From Orobanche coerulescens (Eukaryota > Streptophyta > Magnoliopsida > Lamiales > Orobanchaceae): a DNA stretch of 64,000 bases. Of the stretch, positions 33,135 to 43,887 are shown piece by piece (the stretch's first letter is position 1; each line of letters starts with the position of its first letter). The stretch spans positions 56,886,001-56,950,000 of the forward strand of contig CM065818.1 of the NCBI GenBank assembly GCA_033398695.1, in the 5' to 3' direction. The position numbers were made by a program, and so were the translations under genes. A model generated the notes under the pieces. That model had not been told where the DNA came from. It ran no database searches and saw only the letters and a list, made by a program, of their open reading frames with translations.

Positions 33135-35629
33135 TAAATGGTATCAGAGCTTAGATTGTGGAAACCTAAGCTGTCGGGTCAAGTCGTGTTGTTTGAGTCT
33201 CGTTTCGTCGGATTTTATCTGACTGAGTCGTGTCGCGACGTGTCGTCTGAGTTTGTTGTCGTGATTAGTATCGTGGGGCGATCATCATCTTCGTGCGACT
33301 TATGGATGTAAGTCTCCCTTCTTTGTGTTTGTGCCTCGTCTGATGCGAGTTACAGGTATGATTATGAGTTAATTGACGGAATCCTCTTATGGATTTTGAT
33401 TTCTTGATATGTGGTTATTTGACTCTCATATTTCGTTCATATGAGGAGTAGTGTTGCAGGATTGTGCATGTTTGACTGTATTTCTTTTATCCGCTGCGTG
33501 AGTTATTTTGTAAATGGCTTTCAGTATTTTACCGACTGAATTTTATTTCAAAAACCGATTCCCTTAACCGAGTTTTTGGCATTCTGGCCTTGATCGTTTT
33601 GACGAAATTCTTATGACGGTATTTAGTATTTTGTAAATGGCTTTTGTGAGTTTTTGAAATATTACCGTCATCGGCCTTTTTGGCGTTTTTGTAAATGGTT
33701 TTTAGCCTGGTGGGTTCCGGCGTGGGACCCACGCCGTTATAATCTTCTGTGTAATTACCTGAAATTTTTGGGCATTCTAGCCCATTGAATTATCTTTGAA
33801 AACCTTGAGTATCTTAGAAAATAAATTTCGAGACGTACTTTTAAAATGAATTATTTTCTCGTGGTGCATCCAAGGTGCCACAATATGTTTCAAAATTCTT
33901 CTACCTTGAGGACCAAAATGTTTTGAGATATTTTCATTGTTTTAGAAACACTTTTACTTAGACCCGAGGGTCGAATATTTTGAAAGTTTTTCACTAAAAG
34001 AAAAGTGTCCTCATTTTTGTTCAAACGCAAGATGATTTTCAAAGTCTCGAAAATGATGTTTGTTCAACTTTTTGTAAAATGATACTCAAGATCAACTGGT
34101 GTTTCCAAACTATTTTCAAAAGGTGGTTTTCATTTTTAAAACCCATCATTTCCTACTTGTGGTCGGAGAAGGCGTGTATGATGTTGGTATTGTTGTTAGG
34201 GTGTTAGCCCTCCGAATTGTGATTGAATTGGTGGTGTGAACGTTGAGTCATTCGCCACGCATATGTTTTGTTAGCCCTTTGTGGGAGGTGTGATGACGAT
34301 CTTTAATGTTGTCATTTCGTGGTGGCTAGCGTGTTATCGCACCTGTGTGAGCTGTTCAAGCTTGGGTTTGTACGTTTGTGTACATGTGTGATTGTTTCAT
34401 GATGTTTGTAATTATGTGCTGGTTATTGTTCGAGCCGTTGAGGTCGCCGAACGATACCGTCGTTGCTGTAGTGTTTGTGTGTGTATTACTTTACGATGGT
34501 AATCATTGTATATTTATGTGTTATGATTCCTTGTTGTGCTGAGTTGGCATCTCCGCTATGTTGTTTTGCAACGTTATGCCCCATTGTATCTAGCCCGGTA
34601 TGCCGAGCCGAGGCGTTTCAACCGTGATGTGCCGGGGCATGCACGTGTAAATTTTCCTTCTCGTCAGTAACGCGTTTCAAGTGCGGACTCGAGGGACACC
34701 GAATTCAGTTTTGCGAATTGGCTACCGAGACTTTCGGAGTTCGCACTTCAGCACAATTATCAGAATCGGCTTTGAGAGGCCTTTGAAGGATGTTTCTGTC
34801 GGTTGCTTGTTATGTTGTCACCTTGATTTCGTTGTTGTGAGTTTCAGGGGTGACACTTCTTTTAGAAGAGGTCGAATATAATACCCGTATTATTTTTGGC
34901 TTATGCATTTTCTCTTTCTCAATTCTATCGGCTCGCTCGTGTTCGCTGATACTTTCTGAACTTGTTCTGTATTTCGGTTTCATCGTTCGGACGAGCTGTG
35001 ATCTTGTTTGAGTCGATCTGGTTATCGCTGTGACTTTTACGAGTTCGGTTCGATTCTTGTAAACCTTGGAGTTGTTGTTTGGATTTTATTGTTCTTCGTG
35101 ATTCGAACATGATTGTTCGATTTTTATTGTCTCGATCGTTGTGGTTCGATCGTTTGATTGTTCGGTTTTTGTTGATCTCGTCTCGTGATTGTTGAACGTT
35201 CAGACTCCTTCGTAATTCCCTTAAGTTCGGGAAATTAGTCTCATTTCGATCTTCCAACCCTTGGGCGGTGGAATTACATATTTGTTCAGCGTTTGGCTCG
35301 CGTTTTGATTGATGAACCTTTGGGTTGGTCAATCGTATTGATTTTCGTTCATTGTGTTTTGTGATTATTCGGATAATCGACTTGATTGTACTATCTATTT
35401 GATGACGCTTGTCACTTGTTGATTTTATTATGTCTCTACCGGTGGCGTTGTGTTAGTCGCCGTGGAGTGTGTTTTCACACCGTATATTCCTTTGCGTTGT
35501 TTGTAACGTTTCGCCATTGGGCGTTAGTTACGCATTCTTGTGTATCTCATTGAAATATTCCTGGTGGTATATTTCTTTTCCCTACTTGTTTTAACTTTCG
35601 GGACGAAACTTCTTTTAAGGAGGGTAGTG
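33135..35629 (+). other. Internal region of C: primer site, leader, LTR-derived pieces, PPT
   Basis: There is no coding sequence. The primer site TGGTATCAGAGC is at 33139-33150, followed by a foldback (33149-33171). About 33490-33770 is similar, in reverse complement, to the end of the LTR at 50102-50370, including an AGCCTGGTGGG terminal module. About 34840-35320 looks like a diverged PPT plus LTR start (CTTCTTTTAGAAGAGG, then TAATACCCGTA) related to C's own LTR. The true PPT is at 35613-35629 (CTTTTAAGGAGGGTAGTG in context). The region is a mosaic of LTR fragments. Confidence 0.65.
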
Positions 35630-38615
35630 TGTAATACCCGTAATTCCGATTTCCGGTAATTTCTTTTTTTCGGCGAAAGTCCATTTTGACGACTCGCTCA
35701 TGACCGTACCGTCATTCCGAGAATGATTAATTCTGCACTTTTTGTCATCCGAGTTCGTTTCGGTGTCAATTTGTTGAGTTCCGTGCTTTTTAGCGGCTTT
35801 TCCGCACTTGAGTTCGATTCTTGCGAATCTCGTCCGAAACTGTTGTTTCGAGTTTATCGTAAGTTCATTGAATGTTATTATTCATGTTGCAAGCTTTGGC
35901 TTGGTGTTTCCATCGTGTATCGTACATTTCGGACGTTTTGGGCCGTTTTCGTAATTTCCCAAAATTTGGGGTAATTACTTTCCGGTGTCGAATTTCGAGC
36001 CTTCGGGTGGTCGGAATCGTGTGTTCTATTAGCGCTTGGTTTCGTCTTTGCGAGTACTTCGTAACCGTATCTTCGATTCATATTCAGGTTCGGGTTTCGG
36101 GGCCGTGTCGGGCTCGATATTGGCCTCCTATTGTATCACAAGAGCAGGCCACACGAGCACGTGGTCGTGCGTGGCGCTCGTGCGCTATCCAGCACTCGGC
36201 AGGGAGCTCCAGGGATGCACGAGTAGGACACACGAGCAACTACTCGTGCGCGTTGCTCGTGCGTGGTGTCAGTGGCTGGGCAGTGGCCTAGCGCACGACC
36301 AAACACACGAGCGCTTGGTCGTGCGTTATGGTCGTGCGTCGCTGGTGTATATAAGGGGACAGACGGGTTTCTCACCCCATTTCCTCCCCTTCTTCTCTTC
36401 TCTTCGCGGCTGTCGGACGGGTGAGGCTAGGGTTCGAGTTCTTGGCCGATTCTAATCAATTCCAAGACGTTTTGGAAGATTCTTGTTGATTATATCAACA
36501 TCTAATCCGTTCTTCGTCGAATCAAGGTATATTTCTTGATTTTCCTTCAAGTTGACTTTTTGGAGAATTTGTTCTTGATTTCGATTCTAGTCCGATTTTG
36601 ATACATCGGTTGGTGTAGTATGATGTTATTAATCATGTTCTATAGGTGGTATATCCATATTTTGAGTTTGTTCAACTCGATTAGTGATTCGAGTGTTCTT
36701 GGGAGTTATTGAACATTGAGTATTCGATTAAATGTCCCAATGAGTTTCCCTTCGATAGTTTGGTGGGATTTCCGTTGTTTTTGACCTTGATTCTCATTGT
36801 GATCGTATCTTTGTGTTCTTGGCCATTTTGGGGGAAACCCTTGAAATTGTGTCGTTCGTCCCTTCAATTCGACGACTTTAGGTCGTGCTATGGAATTCGT
36901 TTTCATTGTTGTTATTGTTGTTCGTAGTTTATTGTCGCGGGTTAACGTTCGGTGGAGTCAGCGGGTTCGTGGTCGGTTCGTGCCAACCTACTTCGGTCGA
37001 TTCTCCGCGTTGTGGTTATTCGAGGCAAGTACCTTGTCCATACAATTCTTGTTTTGTGAATATGATAATTAGTGACCGTCTCTATGTGTTGGTTTTGTTG
37101 TTTGAAATGAACTTTCAAAAGATTCGGTTTAGCCTCGTTAAAGGCTCACTTTCAAAACGCGTGTGTGTTGTAAATCGTGTGGGTTGTAAGTGACTACGTG
37201 AATCGTTTGGATATGTTTGGTGTTGATGTTGCGCTTGGTAATGCGTGTGTACGTATATGGTTTCATTTCGGTGCATTGTGGTTTGACGTGGTGTTTTGCT
37301 AAGTGTTTGATGCCTCTGGGTGAATTGTTTAGATATCCTTGGTGTGATATGTTATTTGTGCATGATTGATTCGCTAGCCAGCTCGGGAGGGTCCTTCGAG
37401 GCCTCGGGTGGGATTTGTGGCTTCGTCCCGATCCTAGGCGATGCCTGTGCTTGATTGTTTCGCTAGCCAGCTCGGGAGGGTCCTTCGAGGCCTCGGGTGG
37501 GATTTGTGGCTTCGTCCCGGTCCTAGACGATGCCTGTGCGTGTATGTTTTGTGAATGTGTTTGCTCACCTCGGGAGGGTTCGACGGGGCCACGGAGGGAG
37601 TTCAATGGTTTCGCCCTGGATTCACAAGTGAAACTTCACCGCTGTGTGTGTATGTTTTGTGAATGTGTTTGCTCACCTCAGGAGGGTTCGACGGGGCCAC
37701 GGAGGGAGTCCAATGGTTTCGCCCTGGATTCACGAGTGAAACTTCACCGCTGCGTGTGTATATTTTGTGAATGTGTTTGCTCACCTCGGGAAGGTTCGAC
37801 GGGGCCACGGAGGGAGTCCAATGGTTTTGCCCTGGATTCACGAGTGAAACTTCACGGGTGCGTGTGTATTTTATGTTCGTCGAGGACGCGTGACGTGGGT
37901 TATAACCTTGTGTATTGTTGTTGGTTTCATTTGTGAAAAACAAAACCTTTGGGCTGTGACCCCTGTTGGTTTTTTTTTTGGAAATAGAAGGATTCGGTAA
38001 TCCTAAATTTTTTTCTATTAAAACTCTCGATGGCATTTTAAACCGTTTTATAAATTGTTTCTCTTGATTTATGATCTTTCGGTTTTGGAATGTTTTACCC
38101 AAACTCTTGCCTCGGGAAGTACTTTTCGTTTCATTTGGATCTTTGAGGATTCCTGGTTATTGTTATTCGTGGAACTTGAATTGTATGACTCGTATTTTGC
38201 ACTTTGTTCTTGCACTAGCAAAACAGTGGAGTTTTGCTAACCCCCGAGTATTCGGGGGGTGGATGTCTGTTTTTGCATTCAGGTTTGGGAGCATAACACA
38301 GGGTCGGCACGAAGGATGATGAAAGATGAACGATACTAATCACACGAGGATCCGTATGATGTCATTGGTTTAGTTATAGTTTATTTTCCGCTGCAGTATT
38401 CTTTCCCGTTGTACGGGAGTGTGTTGTATTCGACCCCTGCGTGGGCATGTAATGAGTTTGAGTTGTATGTATTTATTGAAAGACCAAATCGGTCTACTGA
38501 GTCATTTTAGCCTTAAAGGCATTGTTGAGATGTTCTATGTTGTTACCAGCCTGGTAGATCATTGAGGAAAGGTTCTACGGCGTGTAATATCCCTGAGCGG
38601 ATTGGGGGTGTTACA
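35630..38615 (+). repeat. 3' LTR of C
   Basis: 2986 bp, nearly the same as 30148-33134; TATA at 36348-36354, GC donor-like at 37025, acceptor-like at 38282. It ends GGGGGTGTTACA and is followed by ATGAT. High identity between the two LTRs indicates a fairly recent insertion. Confidence 0.92.
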
Positions 38616-38661
38616 ATGATCGCGTCCTAGCCCTTGTGCTCAACTTTCTCTTCCGAGCCAT
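38616..38661 (-). pseudogene. Start of the B env-like ORF
   Basis: The ATG at 38661 (minus) begins MARKRKLSTRARTRS, a basic N terminus like MAPKKSSKGK in A0. The frame is cut after 15 codons by element C and resumes at 30142. The ATG follows an acceptor-like ATTTTTCAG|G (38671) by a few bases. Confidence 0.65.
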
Positions 38662-38670
38662 AGCGACGTC

Positions 38671-39176
38671 CTGAAAAATAAACGCAGGATAGTTTAGACG
38701 ACTTTAAATAATACCACACCAATCTCAACTTATGACGTGCGGGAAACGGATATAGCAACAAAACTTGCACTTCCGTACGAGGGTTATGATGCAAAAATTT
38801 TAAACTCAAACTTGACGTAAGGGTTTGGGGGACATCTTATTCCGATAATCGTATTCGTTGCATACAAATTGGAGATGCTTAGCTCAAGATATTTCTTTGG
38901 GGTATTTCATCGAACACTTTGCGTGCGTAAATTTAAATGAAGAACAAAAGCAATAATTGTTCAATTCAATCCTCAACAACAACAATATCAATCGATAATC
39001 ACAGCGATTCATAACAAAACAACGAAACAAAATCAACAATCAATCGATAATCACCTTATTCCGACAAAAACCTTGGTAGAACTTTAGGAAAAATAAAAAC
39101 ATATTCATCAATGAATGAAGAACATTACCTCAGATCTCGATCCATGTTGCAATTAAGATTAAGGAATAAGAATTAC
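38671..39176 (-). other. Possible leader intron of the B env-like transcript
   Basis: On the minus strand ACAAG|GTAATTC (39176) leads to TTTATTTTTCAG|GACG (38671), 506 nt of T-rich DNA. The ATG of the env-like ORF is 10 bases past the acceptor. The layout equals that in A0 (10585-10916). Inferred. Confidence 0.4.
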
Positions 39177-39299
39177 CTTGTATTGGATTGAAGAAAATGA
39201 AAAGAAGAACTTCGGAGAGGTAACCTTGCGCCGCGCGGAAGAAGAAAAGGATTTGTGTAGTGATACCTTATTTCGGCAGAATGAGTTCTGAGTTGTGCG

Positions 39300-39645
39300 C
39301 AGGCTCTTTAAATTTTAGGCAGGGGCCGCGACACAGAGAAAGTGAGCCGCGGCCCACAGTACAGTTAAGTTTTGGCGCTGGGGTATCTCGACGTGTGCCG
39401 CGGCTCATTTCACGAGTGCCGTGGCTTCTGGCGTTAGTGTTCCACGGCTCAGATCCTACGTGCCGCGGCACAGGGTACATATTCCTGGGCGTTTTTTGTG
39501 TCTTCGGCGTGCCGCGGCCTGCCTTCATCGTGCCGCGGATCATGGGGCAAGTGTGCTGCGGCACAAAGTACAGTTTCTTGGCCGAATTTTTGAGACTTGT
39601 GTGTGCCGCGGCTCGCTCTTTATGTGCCGCGGCCCTGGGCTTAAA
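39300..39645 (-). promoter_or_regulatory. Internal palindrome cluster and TATA-like site of B
   Basis: About ten GTGCCGCGGC / GCCGCGGCAC dyads (39325-39645), the same type as in the B LTR, end on the minus strand about 10 bp before a TATA-like ATTTAAAG (about 39308-39317). It lies between the protease/hairpin part and the env-like ORF. It looks like a duplicate of the LTR promoter; activity is inferred. Confidence 0.55.
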
Positions 39646-39784
39646 ATTCCCCCTGGAGCGTTCCTGCACAGATTTTTCAAATGAAAACACTTAGAACATG
39701 AGAGATAAGCATAGCAAAGCCCAAAACGCCAAAAAATAGACTCCTAAAATGAAGGAAAATAGCGAAAAAAAACTAAAATCTATA

Positions 39785-40201
39785 CTAATACTCGGGTTGC
39801 CTCCCGAGAAGCGCTAAGTTTATAGTCTTCATCCGGACCTTTTTAAGGTCAATTCGCTTTTCGCAAACAACAATTGGACTCCACCCAGTCCATCGAACCG
39901 TCCGTTTTTTAAATTTTTGACCATTTGTTATTAATAGTTCGATTTTTGGTTTGGACATCCAACGTTCTTTGTGTAAAGATTTGAATAAAAGTAACTTTCC
40001 AAAACACCCAAATTGCACTGGGATTGGCACCCGTTTTACTTCCGGCTTAGTTTTCTGTTCCACAGATGAATTTCTGACGACATGAGAATTTTTTGATGGT
40101 GAGTGAACGGCTGAGGAAGACGGCATGTCCAAATGCCTAATATATGCGACTCGTTCTACATTTTTCTCAGATGTTGGAGCAACTACAACAATTATGAACA
40201 T
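39785..40201 (-). CDS. Short unknown ORF after protease in B
   Basis: A 138-residue frame from ATG 40201 overlaps the protease ORF end by 10 bp. I recognise no enzyme domain. The C terminus NLALLGRQPEY is encoded by the conserved post-pol hairpin (39791-39808). In an autonomous Athila, RT, RNase H and integrase would stand between these two parts, so this ORF may mark the deletion scar or be remnant pol tail. Confidence 0.45.
   Translation of the reverse strand: MFIIVVVAPTSEKNVERVAYIRHLDMPSSSAVHSPSKNSHVVRNSSVEQKTKPEVKRVPIPVQFGCFGKLLLFKSLHKERWMSKPKIELLITNGQKFKKRTVRWTGWSPIVVCEKRIDLKKVRMKTINLALLGRQPEY
39791..39808 (-). other. Post-pol hairpin of B
   Basis: On the minus strand CTCGGG-AGGCAA-CCCGAG. 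Loop and position match A0 (9988-10005) while the outer stem pairs differ in a compensatory way. Confidence 0.7.
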
Positions 40202-40743
40202 TTCGACTGACGACCTTCCTGGTGTGTGTCTTTCGCAAACATATCTAAACTTTCAATTTGAGAACCCTTCTCGACATTGCTTGGACACGGGAGAGATCGA
40301 AACACCTTGAAAGTGACTAGCTCATCTTGAACCCGAATCATCAATTCACCCTCTTGAACATCAATAAGAGTTCTACTAATGGCCAAAAACGGTCTACCCA
40401 AAATAATCGGAATTTCATGATCCTCTTCCATATCAAGCACAATAAAATCAGCGGGGAAAATGAATTTATCAACCCTGACCAGGACATCTTCTATTACTCC
40501 TCTCGGATATTTGATGGATCTATCGGCTAATTGCAGAGAGACCGTAGTAGGCTTGGCCTCCCCAATTCCTAGTTTCTTGAACACAGAAAGAGGCATAAGA
40601 TTTATACTGGCGCCGAGATCACATAACGCTCGATCAAAAGACAAGTTTCCTATAGTGCATGGTATAGTGAAGCTTCCTGGATCCTTCAATTTAGGCGGGA
40701 GCTTTTTTTGTAAGATAGCGCTGCACTCTTCGGTCAGTGCCAC
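40192..40743 (-). CDS. Aspartic protease of B
   Basis: 183 residues. The catalytic motif appears as LCDLGASINLMPLSVF, the standard Athila form (DLGAS in place of DSGAT). Downstream GVIEDVLVRVDKFIFPADF and IILGRPFLAISR complete a retropepsin-like fold. It should cut the Gag precursor. The frame is open, but the domain normally continues into RT, which is missing here. Confidence 0.85.
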   Translation of the reverse strand: MALTEECSAILQKKLPPKLKDPGSFTIPCTIGNLSFDRALCDLGASINLMPLSVFKKLGIGEAKPTTVSLQLADRSIKYPRGVIEDVLVRVDKFIFPADFIVLDMEEDHEIPIILGRPFLAISRTLIDVQEGELMIRVQDELVTFKVFRSLPCPSNVEKGSQIESLDMFAKDTHQEGRQSKCS

Positions 40744-42461
40744 CGTTTCATAATCTTCGAGCTTCCTTTTTTAGATAATATCTCCTTCATAAACTTCACA
40801 TAGCTTGACATTTGTTCCAAAGCGTCGGCAAATGGGATATTAATATGTAATTTCTTGAAGACATCAAGAAACTTGGAGAATTGCTTGTCTAACTTTTGCT
40901 TTTGCAACCGCTGTGGAAACGGGACTGGTGGCACATAGGCTATTGGATTATCTGGAAACAATTTCGAGTTTTTAGAAATTTATGATTCTCCTAATGCCGA
41001 ATTTTTCTTCTCCTCATCTTCACCTCTCACTTTTTTTTTCCCCGGGTTGCTCACACACTTCCCTCCCACTTCGAAAACTAATGGCATTAACACTGTCTCT
41101 GGGGTTCGTCTCAGTTGTACTTGGCAAAGTACCCTGAGGTCGGGCTGTTAACAAATTTGCTATTTGACCCATTTGGACTTCCAAATTGCGAATAGAAGTG
41201 GAATGATTCTGTCGAGTAGTTTCCGTGCGGGTCATGAATTGACTCGTGTTAGCTGCCAATTGAGCAAGAGCATCTTCCAAAGAGACTTTCGGTGGTTGAG
41301 GGGGCTGTTGTGGGGGTTGAGTGGCTTGAGCTTGTGGAGGATTGTTCAATGCTTGCCCGTTCCTCCATGAGAAATTTGGATGATTCCGCCACCCTTGGTT
41401 GTAAGTGTTAGAATACAGATTTTTCTGTCGATTTCCATTCCCCACAAACTGTGCTTGTTCCATCTGAGATTGCTCGCAAGGATTTCCGACTTGGAATTCA
41501 CCACTAGAATGAGACTCGTTGCACTAATTACAAGTTTCCATGGTGTTGGTAGAAGGGGTATGTGAAGAAGCTTGCAATTGTTGAGTTAGAGCTGCAACTT
41601 GGGCGGATAGTGTAGAGATTGGATCGTTTTCGGAAATTCCCATAACTAGCTTTGGATTCACCCGTTCAGAAGGCCACTGATAGGCATTTGCAGCCATCGC
41701 TTCCAATAGAGAATGAGCCCCAACCATTGTCTTGCCCATTAAAGCTCCTCCAGCGGCTGCATCAACAAGAGTGCATGTAGAAGCACTCAGTCCATTATAG
41801 AATGTCTGAATTTGTACCCAATCCGGTAGACCATGGTGTGGGCATCTCCTTAGCAAATCCTTGTATCGCTCCCAAGCTTCATGAAGTGATTCCATCTCAA
41901 ATTGCGCGAAAGTCGTTATTTCATTTCGAAGTCTTGCTGTCTTTTCCGGCGGAAAGAACTTAGTGAAAAAGGATTGTGTAACTCCGCCCAAGTCGTGATA
42001 GAGCCCGGCGGAAGTGAATTCAACCAAAACTTGGCTTTATCCCTCAAAGAAAATGGAAAAAGCCATAGACGAATGGCGTCATCAAAAACTCCATTATTCT
42101 TGAATGTATCACATATTTCAAGAAAGGATGCAATATAAGAATTAGGGTCGTCATTCGCTAGTCCGCAAAATTGGCTTGCTTGTACCATTTGGATTATAGC
42201 TGGCTTAATCTCGAAATTATTTGCTTGGATGATTGGACGCCGAATCCCCAAAAAATTTGCATTGATTTGTGGCAGTGCATAATCACGGAGTGCGAATGCC
42301 GGTTGAGCTTGCTGAATGGGATTGTCGATCCCTTGGTTTCCGGTGTTGTCGGCCATGGTAATCGTAGTTGACAACTCACACCTTTCCTTCCTGTTTTTCC
42401 GCAAAGTGCGCTCGAGTTCGGTATCCAAAGGGAGTAGACCTTCGTCACCAAATTTTCTCAT
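40734..42461 (-). pseudogene. gag: Gag of B, frameshifted
   Basis: Athila-type Gag. The first ATG is 42461. The capsid-like domain has NFEIKPAIIQMVQASQFCGL, DPNSYIASFLEICDTFK and LFPFSLRDKAKFWLNSLPPGSI (41916-42461). A shift near 42000 leads to FFPPEKTARLRNEITTF and HGLPDWVQIQTFYNGL (41524-42027). A stop at 41524 precedes a Gln/Pro-rich linker (41020-41463). The last part (40734-40961) holds FPQRLQKQKLDKQFSKFLD, the conserved gag-protease junction of Athila. Confidence 0.85.
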
Positions 42462-42560
42462 GCACTAACGAAAGGATAAAATAAAAACAAATTTACAAAA
42501 AAAAAATAATGTTCAAATTAAGACTAAAAATACTGAAATCGATTTTAGTAAAACAATCAG

Positions 42561-42578
42561 TCCCCGGCAACGGCGCCA
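42561..42578 (-). other. Primer binding site of B (tRNA-Asp type)
   Basis: The minus strand reads TGGCGCCGTTGCCGGGGA six bases after the LTR end, the tRNA-Asp primer site usual in Athila-like elements. Confidence 0.88.
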
Positions 42579-42584
42579 AAAATT

Positions 42585-43882
42585 TGTTACGTAATTTAGT
42601 GAACGCAAGTGCACGTTGTCGTGAGCAAGTAATAAAGTGATGAGAAAGATATCGTTCCCTCGAGGACTGACGTACTAATTACCAATTTATTTGTATTTTA
42701 GTTTTATTTGAACGATCGAATTTGGTGGTGAAAGAATTGTTAAAGACTAAATAATGCAATAAACTAAAAATAGCTAATAAAATCAATAATCCGGAGAAAG
42801 GAGATCAAATAAGAGAAGAATCTAGGATTGAGAATCCGCCTCGATTAATCCGAATTAATCTTGATTACTATAATTTATGTAATTTCCCAATTTATTGACA
42901 GCGAAGATTTCTAAGATAATCTAATGCCTCTCCCGAGGACAATAGAATTTTCTAAGGTGAATAAATCACTCTATTCCTAGATGAGTTAATTCAACAATAG
43001 CCAAAAAGTATAGAATCTTCAAACAAGCTACGTAATTCCTATGAGTATATTCCTATCTCACAAGATAAAACGGTTCTCACCAATTTTTCCTACTAACTCT
43101 CCTCTCCCGATTCAAGTTGCGTAATTAAAACAATTCAATCATAGGTCAAATAATTGAATGCATTAAGAACAATTGGGAAAACTCAATAGAAAAGAGAAAT
43201 ATATATAAATAATGTAAAATCAAGAGTTAATCCGTCAAAATCTCGGTTTCATCACAATCCTAGAAAAAGGGGTCTAGGCCGACATGCTAGAAAACAATAT
43301 ACAAAGATTCAAATTCAATAAGGAAGAAAAACCAAACACAATTGAAGACTTGCTTCTTCCGTTCTGTGGCCTTGCTTCCTGCTGCTAGGTATTTTCTCCT
43401 CCTCTTTGATGATTATTTTCTGACCTTCAATGCCTTTTTATAACTTTTCCACCGCCTCCAAAACGCGTCCGAGAATTAGGTCGAAAACGGCCTTCAAAAC
43501 AGCCAAAATCGCGGGATGCAGTCATTAATCCCGCGCCGCGGGCCGCAGCCCGGCTTTAGTGTGCCGCGGCCCCTGCCTTTGTGCTGCTAGCCCTGGGCGC
43601 AATTTTTCTTTACGGGTCGCGGCTCAGGATGAGCGTGCCGCAGCCCCCGGTACAGTTTGTACAAGTGTGCTTCTGGATGAGTCTGTGCCGCAGCTCTGGC
43701 TCGTTGTGACGCGGCCCTTGACCAAAAAATGTTGTTTTGACCCGTTTTTCTTCGTTTAAGCTCCCGGACTCTAATTTCCATCAAAACATATAAACATAAT
43801 TCATTAAAAGCTCATTTATGCAGATTTAAACCTAAAATGGAGATAAAATAATGATAATTAAGCGTATAAAATACATCTAACA
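42585..43882 (-). repeat. 5' LTR of B
   Basis: 1298 bp partner of 26338-27639, with palindromes at about 43535-43725 and a TATA-like site near 43436-43445. CCAAC follows at 43883-43887. Confidence 0.9.
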
Positions 43883-43887
43883 CCAAC

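Larger units (their letters stand above)
30148..38615 (+). mobile_element. Non-coding LTR element C (LARD-like) nested in B
   Basis: Two long LTRs (30148-33134, 35630-38615; about 2.99 kb each, nearly identical) flank only 2.5 kb of internal DNA with no gag or pol. The target duplication ATGAT is at 30143-30147 and 38616-38620. The primer site is perfect tRNA-iMet and a PPT lies at 35613-35629. The LTR end, leader and PPT region match Tekay-type elements A, E and F, so it is a non-autonomous relative mobilised in trans (inference). Confidence 0.92.
26338..43882 (-). mobile_element. Athila-type element B, gag-protease-env-like without RT or integrase
   Basis: The LTRs 26338-27639 and 42585-43882 are flanked by CCAAC (26333-26337 and 43883-43887). 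Without nested C it is about 9.07 kb. The primer site is tRNA-Asp type, usual for Athila. On the minus strand the order is gag, protease, a short unknown ORF ending in the post-pol hairpin, an internal palindrome cluster, and the env-like ORF (split by C). RT, RNase H and integrase are absent, so it must have moved using another element's enzymes. Confidence 0.9.

Noticed and set aside
33139..33150. tRNA gene fragments at the TGGTATCAGAGC sites
   Set aside because: Only 12-18 bases match a tRNA 3' end, and each site lies 2-6 bases from an LTR end; these are primer binding sites.
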